NCBI GenBank assembly: GCA_030374765.1
Contig: JARGXX010000012.1
Span: forward strand, 310,001 to 374,000
Source of the DNA: Agarophyton chilense
Taxonomy: Eukaryota; Rhodophyta; Florideophyceae; Gracilariales; Gracilariaceae
Length of the DNA stretch: 64,000 bases
Direction of reading: 5' to 3'
Part shown: positions 52,790 through 60,839 of the stretch, piece by piece
How positions within the stretch are numbered: position 1 is the stretch's first letter
Layout: every line of letters begins with the position of its first letter
The notes under the pieces: generated by a model
Seen by the model: the letters and a program-made list of their open reading frames with translations, nothing else
Database searches by the model: none
What the model was told of the DNA's origin: nothing
Program-made: the position numbers and the translations under genes

Positions 52790-55700
52790 TTAATCGATTA
52801 CTACGACTGGCGTGTTATTTATACTCCAGATATACTGTGTCCCATAATCTGCGAACAGCTCCTCTCCTATTTCTATATCTCGAATTGCTTGCACAGAAAG
52901 CAATCTATAGTCTCTCAACTGAAATGGGGTCCGCCCCGTCCCCGGAGTTCTGATGACCCGAACATTTGCAGTTCGGCGTCTCATTAACCCGTCTTCAACC
53001 GCATTCCTGTCCCTATCCCCTTCCACATACTTGGGGTCGTTAATTGTTCCCCCCAAGCAAAATGGAGCAGGGACAATCCACACCGGAATAAGAGACACCC
53101 CACTAATTCTTCCTGGTAGCTTGTGAAACACTTCCCCTCGGACGCTTATCTCCATCGCGTACTGCCGAAAACGATCAGCAGTCGCTTTCAATAGCCCCCC
53201 TCCGTATGCCTTATGAACTTCCTTCCGCTTTGAAAGATTATGGTACACCAAAGTCCCGTAAAAGTAACAAACAGTCTCACCTTGTATCACCCGGCGTGTT
53301 GTGTACACACCAACTCCAGCATTCGGGTGCCTTATCGTCGACTTTGCAATCCGACAACCACATACTGTCGCCTCCACTGCCAGAATAGCATTCCAATCCA
53401 ACAGTGACATCTTCCCTTGAAAACTTCTTGGCCACTCATACAGCGCCTGCCGTCGCCCAATCTCCGGTATATTCTTATCCTGCCACATGGAGGAGAGAAA
53501 ATCCACGATATGGGGTGGAAACATCTGATGCTCGGGAAATCCGGTAGGTGTTTTCCAGGACTTCGAACGCTTTATGACGACGTCCGGAAACAAGCATGTC
53601 ACTCGAGTCACAGCGTTCCGAACATCTTGCGTTATATGAATGTCCGTCTCGTTGTTCCGCATGCATGACGCAAATTTCACTGTAGCGGCGTGCTTCGCAT
53701 GAGCAAAGCACTGCGGATCTGGCTCACACCCTAGAAACTGACGGTGCTTTTCCAGTTCCATGCATGCCATGGCCGTTGAAAATGTTCCGGCGAAGAGGTC
53801 CACCACTATGTCTCCCGGCTGAGAAAACCTGCTGATGAGCTCCTTCAGCAAAGCGCGTGACTTCTGTTCCGCCCGCACTTTCTGATACGTAACTGCTCCT
53901 TTGGCATTCTTCCTTCTCCATAGAAGTGTTTCACCATTCGACATGGGAGGCACTTGGTCAATCACGCTATGGTAACCCGGATATCGCGATGGTACATAGC
54001 TGAAGTTCTCATAGTTCACCATGCCATGTTGTTCGGCGTAGGACAACCCGCTGCGAACTCCATGAATGGCGTACTCTGTTCCGGGAAACAGGGAGCACGA
54101 ACTACGTCCGGGATTACGCATCGGATTGCCTTGAGAGCGAATGAAGTGCAGCTGGACCTTGTCCACGACAAACGACCTGCTCTTCTGTCCATTCTCATCC
54201 TTTGCACCAATTCGACCCAACACTTCTTTCCATTCGTTCACCTGCTCAATCGCGCAGAATATAACGAAATGCCCTCCCGGACGCAGAAGTTTAGAGATGA
54301 GCTTCGCCGTCTTCACCATGTCTTGCCGGTTAAGAACGTCGTACCAGCTGTTTTTCCTGTTCTTCTTCGCACGTATATTATACGGCGGGTCCGTGAGAAC
54401 CAACTGCACTTTCCCTATCGGAGAGACCCCATTGCTGCGCAATGTCTCGTCAATCTCCACCAGGTTCTCGAAAGTACAATTGTACATTCGACAGTGCTTA
54501 TCCATCTCCGACTCGCACTTTTGGAGAGACATTATATCATCCAGAGAGGTAAGGTCGTGAGGCGGCAGAATATCCACCGACTCAGATTCGACCGACCTTG
54601 GTCCAGCTGTGGAAGAATGCTGACCAACACCAATGTTCTCTTCATCATTCCCGGTCCCACCCTCCACTCTCTCTCCACCCTCCACCGCCGGAGCCTCCGA
54701 ATCTTTCTCAGGGGGTACAACTTCTATCTCGTCTTCTTCCATAACCATAGTAGGTTCCGCCTTTGTCGCAGCCACCACTTCCACCTCCACACTCCCTCGC
54801 AGCTTTAGTGGCGATATGTATTCCGAGATGGTAGAGATAAGAGAGTTCGAGAAGCAGTCGAATCTCTCCGCAAACACTCTAGGCAAAGTGTATGTAAACG
54901 GTTTTAGAACGTCCCATCTTTCCGGAGCTGATATAGAGTAAAGCTGCTCATTCACCACCACTTTGTGCAGGTCAGCGAGAAACTCTTTGGCCAACATACG
55001 AAGTGGAGTGTCAACGTACTCCGGCAGGTTCCACGCCCATGGGACGACATCCTCCTCCAATAAAGTACGGTTTCTACCAGGAAGGAGTCGTTGGGCCATG
55101 TCCTTGTGAGAGAACCCATCCCTTCTGTTTCCGATTGCCTGGAACTGCATATCAGAATATCGTAGATGGATAAAGGGCAAAACCATGAATTCCACGCCAG
55201 GGAATCCCAAATACTGGGCGAAGCTGTCCCACGCGTTATTGACGAGCTGCACACCAAAGCCCACACGCTGAGCTACTGGTTTGTCATAAATCGCCACCTT
55301 CGAAAATGGCGTATCGTAGGTTCTGTCCCGCTTTCTTCGCTTACGGGAGACTCTTCTCTTCTCCATAGAGACCGACTGAATACAAATGAGGAACAGCAAC
55401 CTCTGGAACATTGTCGGGAAGTCGGTCGCGAATGGAGCCCGGCTTTTGCTCGCCTTCTTTCGGGTTGTATCCAGACCTTTGAAGAACTCTGTCAAAGTGA
55501 CATTCTTCGGGATGCCCTTGAACTCCACCGCCTCGTACGCGTTCCAAAAGTCCCTCACGCGCCTATCTGGGTCCCCATCCCTTATATCCAGCAACCTCGC
55601 CGAGAAATAATTCTGACAGTTCGAGCCCCTCATTCCTACAACTCGGAGCTCATCTTCTGTGTAATTGGTGTGGTCGGGACCTAGGAGAGTATAAAAAAAC

Positions 55701-55921
55701 TTCGCGGTCTCCGGTAGGATGTGGCGATTGGCAATTGCGAAATCGATGAATGCAGTGTGCCCCACTTTTCGCGGCTCATCTTCCTCCCGCCTCGTTGATG
55801 CGTAACGATCACGCAAATCCAGACACGCCCTGATAACTTCATCCCCCGTACCAAACAGTTTACCCATTTCGAAGGTGTCTGCCGCAGGCGATGAAGAAAT
55901 TCTCGTGGGTTCTGGAGCCAT
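52790..55921 (-). CDS. DNA N6-adenine/N4-cytosine-type methyltransferase fused to a SET domain
   Basis: The 1043-residue frame is intact. Residues 1-400 have no recognised domain and are followed by an acidic linker. The methyltransferase has DPPYN near residue 511 (motif IV) and DLFAGTFSTAMACMELEKHR near 705 (motif I-like, FAGT in place of FxGxG). The order DPPY before FAGT is that of beta-class amino-methyltransferases such as CcrM. A SET domain follows: HPNAGVGVYTTRRVIQGETV near 862, GGTINDPKY in the place of the NHS motif, and IEIGEELFADYGTQY near 1015. The enzyme could methylate DNA and a histone or other protein lysine in the nucleus; neither activity is shown. It diverges from the ParB-like gene across the compound palindrome. 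Confidence 0.82.
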   Translation of the reverse strand: MAPEPTRISSSPAADTFEMGKLFGTGDEVIRACLDLRDRYASTRREEDEPRKVGHTAFIDFAIANRHILPETAKFFYTLLGPDHTNYTEDELRVVGMRGSNCQNYFSARLLDIRDGDPDRRVRDFWNAYEAVEFKGIPKNVTLTEFFKGLDTTRKKASKSRAPFATDFPTMFQRLLFLICIQSVSMEKRRVSRKRRKRDRTYDTPFSKVAIYDKPVAQRVGFGVQLVNNAWDSFAQYLGFPGVEFMVLPFIHLRYSDMQFQAIGNRRDGFSHKDMAQRLLPGRNRTLLEEDVVPWAWNLPEYVDTPLRMLAKEFLADLHKVVVNEQLYSISAPERWDVLKPFTYTLPRVFAERFDCFSNSLISTISEYISPLKLRGSVEVEVVAATKAEPTMVMEEDEIEVVPPEKDSEAPAVEGGERVEGGTGNDEENIGVGQHSSTAGPRSVESESVDILPPHDLTSLDDIMSLQKCESEMDKHCRMYNCTFENLVEIDETLRSNGVSPIGKVQLVLTDPPYNIRAKKNRKNSWYDVLNRQDMVKTAKLISKLLRPGGHFVIFCAIEQVNEWKEVLGRIGAKDENGQKSRSFVVDKVQLHFIRSQGNPMRNPGRSSCSLFPGTEYAIHGVRSGLSYAEQHGMVNYENFSYVPSRYPGYHSVIDQVPPMSNGETLLWRRKNAKGAVTYQKVRAEQKSRALLKELISRFSQPGDIVVDLFAGTFSTAMACMELEKHRQFLGCEPDPQCFAHAKHAATVKFASCMRNNETDIHITQDVRNAVTRVTCLFPDVVIKRSKSWKTPTGFPEHQMFPPHIVDFLSSMWQDKNIPEIGRRQALYEWPRSFQGKMSLLDWNAILAVEATVCGCRIAKSTIRHPNAGVGVYTTRRVIQGETVCYFYGTLVYHNLSKRKEVHKAYGGGLLKATADRFRQYAMEISVRGEVFHKLPGRISGVSLIPVWIVPAPFCLGGTINDPKYVEGDRDRNAVEDGLMRRRTANVRVIRTPGTGRTPFQLRDYRLLSVQAIRDIEIGEELFADYGTQYIWSINNTPVVVID

Positions 55922-55984
55922 TTATGTACATGTTCAAACAACCTCACGGGCGGTCGTCACGAGAGCCTGAGTGAAAGAGAGCAG

Positions 55985-56012
55985 CGGGTGCGGGTGGGTG
56001 CGGGTGGGTACG
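55985..56012 (+). repeat. GGGTGC-type G-rich run
   Basis: Alternating CGGGTG and GGGTG units give five G-triplets in 28 bases on the + strand, enough for a G-quadruplex. It lies in the leader side of the MTase-SET gene. Confidence 0.7.
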
Positions 56013-56092
56013 GAAAGATTGTGAGTACGGTTGAGGAGCGCGCACGGAAGAACGGTTGTTGCGGAACGACTTCGCAGCTATCCTGGTTGCAT

Positions 56093-56784
56093 TCTGTCGG
56101 CCGTCAGAGGTGCGCTCCGACTTCATCGGGGGTCCCGATGAAGTCCCCGCGCACCTCTGTCGACCGTCATAAAACATATAGTTTTGTAATTTTTAGGACG
56201 CCCAGGTGTACACGGTGCATTCTGTCGGCCGACAGAGGTGCGCGGGGACTTCATCGGGACCCCCGATGAGGTTGGAGCGCACCTCTGTTGGCCGACAGTC
56301 GACCAACATCTCAGAAACGCATCATGCGTGATGTTATGGCGTATTTGTCGGCCGCCAGGGGGGTGCTGCGACTTCGTCGATCCACTGATGAAGTCGCAGC
56401 ACACCCCTGGCGGCCCATAAATGGCCCGAATGGTGTCCCTACAACATTTTGGTGAATTGTCTGCCGACAAAGGTGTCCTGCGACTTCATCGGTGGACCGA
56501 TGAAGTCGCAGGGCACCCCTGTCGGCCGACAAATACGCCATAACATCACGCATGATGCGTTTCTGAGATGTTGGTCGACTGTTGGCCGACAGAGGTGCGC
56601 TCTGACTTCATCGGGGGTCCCGATGAAGTCCCGGCGCACCTCTGTCGGCCGACAGAGTGCACCGTGTACACCTGAGCGTTCCAAAAATTACAAAATTATA
56701 TGTATTATGTCGGCCGAAAGAGGTGCGCGGGGACTTATCGGGACCCCCGATGAAGTCGGAGCGCACCTCTGTCGGCCGTCAGGA
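56093..56784. repeat. Compound palindrome: six palindromic units in one 692-bp inverted repeat
   Basis: Six units of 75-78 bp lie at 56093-56169, 56221-56298, 56345-56420, 56457-56532, 56579-56656 and 56708-56784. Each is itself a palindrome, built as GTCGGCCGACAGAGGTGCGC...ACTTCATCGG / CCGATGAAGT...GCGCACCTCTGTCGGC. Units 3 and 4 carry a variant core (GGTGCTGCGACTTC). The whole array is also an inverted repeat about the middle of spacer 3 (56421-56456). Spacer 2 (56299-56344) is the exact reverse complement of spacer 4 (56533-56578), and spacers 1 and 5 are near-exact complements. The layout suits an origin, a partition or repressor array, fused element ends, or a source of double-stranded RNA. 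Confidence 0.95.
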
Positions 56785-56874
56785 TATTTTTAATTTTTTA
56801 ATTTTATTTTCTTGTATCGCCTACCAAGCCAATAGGCGTGTTTGCGATGGAAAGAGACAAGGAGTTTCTTGAGT

Positions 56875-56926
56875 TTGAAACTAAGCGGACGTAGCTCAGG
56901 TTGAAACTAAGCGGACGTAGTTCAGG
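56875..56926 (+). repeat. 26-bp direct repeat, two copies
   Basis: TTGAAACTAAGCGGACGTAG plus six more bases, repeated head to tail with one mismatch, about 150 bases before the ParB-like start codon. Confidence 0.85.
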
Positions 56927-57071
56927 CTGATTGCAACGAACTGCTCTCGGGAGTGTTCCGGATAGTCGCCACCAAAGGAGCTCGATCTAATACGTCTTAG
57001 TCTGTATACCATAAAAGGCTCAAAGCGCTCTGCGACCATTTGCAACCTCGACCGACTACGATCCGATTCAA

Positions 57072-58541
57072 ATGATGACTCGAGGCAAAGCGAAAGCGAG
57101 GGGTACTCCGCGGGGTACTCCACGCGCCACTCCGCGAAAAGCTACATCGGGAAACAATCTGGCTGGTGGGGATAGGGTGGCGTTGTTCCTGGCGGATGGG
57201 ACAGGGAAGAAGAAGGGTACTATGGTTGGCACTGCGGAGTTGAGAGGTGTTGGGGGCAGTGGAGCGGCCGGGAAGGCGCTTTGCAGAGCGATGCATGGCC
57301 ATTCGTTGCGCGAGTCTGCGAAGCCGGGAGAGGACTTGGTGGCCATCTGGAGGACTGAAATTAAGGAGGGGATCAACTCCAAGTATCCGTACTCCTTCAA
57401 GGGAGCAGAGGAGCCGCCGGAGTTGCTGAAGGATATGGTGTCGGCAGGTATATACGCATGGGATACCTCGATGATGACACGCGTCTCCTCTGTGCTAACT
57501 CCAGGGCCTCCTCGGCCGGAGACTCCCAAAAGCGCGACCCCCTCGAAGGAGTCTGCTACGCCTTTGAGGGGGAAGAGGGCACAGCCAACAACAGTGCCGC
57601 CGGCCATGAAGCAACCCGTCAAGCCGAAAAAGAGGGTGACGATAGTGGATGATTCTGATGAAGATGTTGTGGAGGTGGGGTCAGCGGTGAATGTACGCGG
57701 GGATTCGCACAACGGTCCCGAGTTGGAGTTGTTCGATGACGGCGATGTCGTTCCTTCGCAGGAAGTGGATAGGACTCTCGTGGAAAAGAAGATCTCTGTT
57801 TCAGACTATGACCAGTGCCGCTTGATTGTGGACATAGATGACATACAAATCCCCGAGAAGACTGTCAGAAGTGTGAATGCGGAACACAAGGCGGCGACGA
57901 TGGCAAAGTGCAAAACGTTTGGCTGGCTTGCGTCGGCAGGGTCGATTGCTGTTGCCATCGTCGGCGGAATGGAATTAGATTTCAGTGAAATTGTTCACAA
58001 TGGGCGGGTAGTGGTGCCTGTCATACTCATTGACGGTCATCACCGCGTCTTGGTTCTGCGAGATCTGAAGAATGATCCCTCTGAAGGGAGAAAGTGGTTG
58101 GAAATTGTGCGGTCTCTTGATGTCATTCTTTGGAGACGCAAGGACCGGAAGCCTTTATCGCTGAACGAAGTGCTCGGTCTTGGTAATGTACTCAATGAAA
58201 TGAGTTCAAATGTGTTGAAGATGAGTTTCGCCGACAAGGTTCATTCGACAGTGTCCTTCATTTGCAACTTGATTGACGATAAGAGAACCAAGTTGGCTGA
58301 CCTTACTCCGACACGGATAGCTGGGGCACTGAAGAGGAGCAAAGCTATAGGAATCTACAGCTTGCGCCACTTGAATCGCTATGCGACTCTTGGGTTGAAA
58401 TTCGTCAGGAGCGAAGGTCTCCTGGAGTTCTTTGAGAACGTATGCAAGGAGGGTCCAGTGCTAACGCTTGCGCATGTGTCGAGTGACTTGTTGTTAGGAC
58501 TCGAAGACGAAATATTCCGTTTCGCAATCCGTTGTTTGTAG
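57072..58541 (+). CDS. ParB-like reading frame (first segment of a longer frame)
   Basis: 489 codons start MMTRGKAKARGTPRGTPRAT, a basic AT-hook-like N-terminus. A disordered, acidic middle follows. At about residues 265-330 comes a segment with DIDDIQIPEKTVR and VPVILIDGHHRVLVLRDL, which resembles the ParB/sulfiredoxin-fold core, where a positions-and-IDGHHR motif is typical of ParB N-terminal domains. The rest (to about 480) is helical and could be the DNA-binding part. The frame stops at TAG (58539-58541) but continues in phase into the next segment after two codons and on to 60758. Its nearness to the palindromic array suggests that it binds there. The ParB assignment is tentative. Confidence 0.6.
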   Translation: MMTRGKAKARGTPRGTPRATPRKATSGNNLAGGDRVALFLADGTGKKKGTMVGTAELRGVGGSGAAGKALCRAMHGHSLRESAKPGEDLVAIWRTEIKEGINSKYPYSFKGAEEPPELLKDMVSAGIYAWDTSMMTRVSSVLTPGPPRPETPKSATPSKESATPLRGKRAQPTTVPPAMKQPVKPKKRVTIVDDSDEDVVEVGSAVNVRGDSHNGPELELFDDGDVVPSQEVDRTLVEKKISVSDYDQCRLIVDIDDIQIPEKTVRSVNAEHKAATMAKCKTFGWLASAGSIAVAIVGGMELDFSEIVHNGRVVVPVILIDGHHRVLVLRDLKNDPSEGRKWLEIVRSLDVILWRRKDRKPLSLNEVLGLGNVLNEMSSNVLKMSFADKVHSTVSFICNLIDDKRTKLADLTPTRIAGALKRSKAIGIYSLRHLNRYATLGLKFVRSEGLLEFFENVCKEGPVLTLAHVSSDLLLGLEDEIFRFAIRCL

Positions 58542-58547
58542 CTACAT

Positions 58548-59765
58548 GTGAAGGTGAGGATGGGTTCTACGGGGAATATGGGACGTTTCCAGGAGACGCG
58601 AAAGCAGTTCTTCCAATGCGCCATAGGAATGTTCCAACTATGCGAAAGGGCGGGAAAGGAGAAGGGTCTGACGGCGGGGAAGGATCTAGACAGCACAATT
58701 GTGATGGGAAAGAACGAGGTGTCTTTAAGGGAGTACCTTTGCATGCAAACGGCGAAGATGGAGCTCAGTGGTCTGAAGCGGTTGTGGCCGGGGTTGCTGT
58801 CGAAGAGGATGAAAATCGCACAAAGGCGGATTGAAGGCGGTCTGAAAGTGAGTCTGGCGTCCCCAAGTGCGGAGAAGGATGTGGTGGAGGTGCCACCTTC
58901 TGTGAATGTTCCTTCGTCTAGTGCTGGGGAGTCTGTACCCCACCAGAAAACCGTGGTTCCCAGACGCATCACACGAACTGGAAAAGGTACTGAGCGCGGG
59001 CTGGATGCTGCGGGTGAGAGGGTGATGGAACCTAGACAGAGAAAGGGGAAGAGAAAGGCTGTGGTCATTAGTGATGATGAACGCGAGTATGAACAGCCTT
59101 TAAAGCGGAAGAGGAAGACGAGAAAGACGGTGGGCACATCTGCGGCTCAAATAACGGCTGACGTGGTGGATGTGTTCAAGAACATGAGCAGGAAAGAGCT
59201 GAAGCGCTTCTTGAAGGAACATGTACTCAATATTTTCTCATCGAGTGAGGATGAACTGGATGATGACGGGGGGCAGGGTGCATTTGTAGGGGACGAAGAG
59301 GAGGAAGGTGTGCAAATGTGTGGCTTCGAAGACAATAATCCGGAGGGTGTTCCGAAGGGGCTGAAGAGGGCGGGACTGTATGAGGGGGGGTCGGGTATGT
59401 CGTTGGTGTACTTGGTGAATGCACTTCCGAGCGAGTGGCCGGCGGGTGAAAATGGAGTGAAGCATCAGCACCTCTGGATGCAGATGATTTACCTACGCAA
59501 CAAGCACAGGGCGGAGTGCTTGAGGGTAGAAGACTTGAAAAGTGTGCACCATGCGGTTTATTGGCGTGCTGCTCATAACAGGCACAAGGAACTGGGTTCC
59601 ACGAAAGAACCGGTTCTTGGGGTGATTCTACCGACGAAGGACCCCCTTGTGAATGAAGAGCAGGCGATATGGATGGCAGCAATGGAGAGGGATGACTTGG
59701 CCCGCGAGTACTTCGCGACTAAGAGAAGTGAGCTGATGGAGAAAGAATTTTGTGTGCTGGAATAG
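58548..59765 (+). CDS. Middle segment, basic/acidic linker protein in phase with ParB-like frame
   Basis: 405 codons, in phase with the frames before and after, bounded by TAG at 58539-58541 and 59763-59765. It has a helical start (QETRKQFFQCAIGMFQLCER), a basic stretch with PRQRKGKRKAVVISDDEREY, an acidic patch (SSSEDELDDDGGQGAF), and a globular end (HQHLWMQMIYLRNKHRAECL). No family is recognised. Its true nature depends on whether the TAG codons are read: it may be the centre of a protein of about 1228 residues, or a separate or decayed piece. Confidence 0.5.
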   Translation: MKVRMGSTGNMGRFQETRKQFFQCAIGMFQLCERAGKEKGLTAGKDLDSTIVMGKNEVSLREYLCMQTAKMELSGLKRLWPGLLSKRMKIAQRRIEGGLKVSLASPSAEKDVVEVPPSVNVPSSSAGESVPHQKTVVPRRITRTGKGTERGLDAAGERVMEPRQRKGKRKAVVISDDEREYEQPLKRKRKTRKTVGTSAAQITADVVDVFKNMSRKELKRFLKEHVLNIFSSSEDELDDDGGQGAFVGDEEEEGVQMCGFEDNNPEGVPKGLKRAGLYEGGSGMSLVYLVNALPSEWPAGENGVKHQHLWMQMIYLRNKHRAECLRVEDLKSVHHAVYWRAAHNRHKELGSTKEPVLGVILPTKDPLVNEEQAIWMAAMERDDLAREYFATKRSELMEKEFCVLE

Positions 59766-59783
59766 TTTGCCCCGGACGAGGGG

Positions 59784-60758
59784 ATGGCGGATGAGGCGAA
59801 GAAGAGGGTAGTAAACTTCGATGGGGATGTGACTGGGACTTTGCTAGAGTTCTTCCAGACGGATTTCATGAACCAGCCGGACTTGACGATTGAAGGGAAT
59901 AGAAAGAAATGGGACCCTATAATCAACGCTGGTGAGGAGAGAGACGCTGGAGATAGAATGAAGGGAGTTGGGCGGTACATTACGACGAAGGTGGGGATTG
60001 TGGATTCTGTGGAGGGGGACGAGAACAACTTTTTAATGGTGAGGAAAAGGGCATTGTTAGATGCGAGGTTTGGACAGATTGCGGCCGCTCTTCGGTTGTG
60101 CAACAACCGGTCGGGGAAGAAGAGGATGTATGCCCCTGAAACAGGGGGGCGAGTGCTGTGTACGGCGGAGGGCTGTCCAAGGCAGGTGTTACATACGGAC
60201 TTTCGAGGACTGACCGATGCCGAGAAGAACTTCGGAGAGGTTCCAGGGTTCTTCATGATGGCGTCGGGAGCGAGTTCGTTTATGCTTTGGGTTTGTGAGA
60301 GGTCACATAACATATACGTGCCCGACGACAGGAGCTTGAAGCGGCTGTCTCGGACGATGGTAGTGAGGAAGTTCAGGATTCCGCCGTACTCCATTTTTAT
60401 TGGAAGAGGAGATGTGTTTCATGCTGGAGCTGGATACGAGGATGCATTGGTTAAGGAAGTCTGCATGAGGTATCACATGTACTTGGTACCGGATGGGTAC
60501 AAGCTACCGGACGCAGTGCATAGGCAACCAGCATTTTGGCCTAAGTTCGAAGAGGATGATTCCAACAAGGGTGATGATGAAGACGTCCAGGTAGATGAGG
60601 ATGAGGAGTTGGATGAAGATTATAAAATGGAAGTTGTTGAAAGTGGGGAAGAGGAGTATGAAGAAGAGGATGATGAACCTGGGATGGGTCTCAACTGGGC
60701 TAACACAGATGAAGACTATGAAGACGGCGGTATGATAATGGATGACGACGACGACTAG
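59784..60758 (+). CDS. 2-oxoglutarate/Fe(II)-dioxygenase-like domain (last segment of the long frame)
   Basis: The 324 codons follow the second TAG by six codons, in phase. The fold signature is CPRQVLHTDFRG (HxD near residue 136), FFMMASGASSFMLWV, IPPYSIFIGRGDVFHAGAGY (distal His near 212) and RYHMYLVPDG (Arg near 229). This HxD...H...R arrangement with GDVFHAGAxY is typical of double-stranded beta-helix dioxygenases found in algae and giant viruses. It could oxidise methylated bases or proteins, which would oppose the neighbouring methyltransferase, but no substrate is shown. An acidic tail (DDDD) ends at TAG 60756-60758; the frame then stays open for six codons to TGA at 60777. Confidence 0.65.
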   Translation: MADEAKKRVVNFDGDVTGTLLEFFQTDFMNQPDLTIEGNRKKWDPIINAGEERDAGDRMKGVGRYITTKVGIVDSVEGDENNFLMVRKRALLDARFGQIAAALRLCNNRSGKKRMYAPETGGRVLCTAEGCPRQVLHTDFRGLTDAEKNFGEVPGFFMMASGASSFMLWVCERSHNIYVPDDRSLKRLSRTMVVRKFRIPPYSIFIGRGDVFHAGAGYEDALVKEVCMRYHMYLVPDGYKLPDAVHRQPAFWPKFEEDDSNKGDDEDVQVDEDEELDEDYKMEVVESGEEEYEEEDDEPGMGLNWANTDEDYEDGGMIMDDDDD

Positions 60759-60839
60759 ATAGTATCTGTTACCTATTGAACAAGAAAGAGTACAATTTGA
60801 GGTAATATGTGGAGTAGTCCCCTTTTCTTGTAATAGTGA

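Larger units (their letters stand above)
55922..57071. promoter_or_regulatory. Divergent control region with compound palindrome
   Basis: This 1150-bp gap separates the divergently read MTase-SET and ParB-like genes and must hold both promoters. It contains a G-rich run (55985-56012), the 692-bp compound palindrome (56093-56784) and a 26-bp direct repeat (56875-56926). Confidence 0.6.

Noticed and set aside
56093-56784. Regular repeat array resembling a CRISPR
   Set aside because: The genome is eukaryotic, the units are palindromes in mirrored order rather than direct repeats, the spacers are mirrored too, and no cas genes are present.
50900-59765. Very short introns explaining the four TAG codons
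   Set aside because: GT...TAG stretches of 14-38 bases exist at the sites, but their lengths do not consistently keep the frame, and no pyrimidine tract precedes most of the TAGs. Longer introns cannot be excluded.
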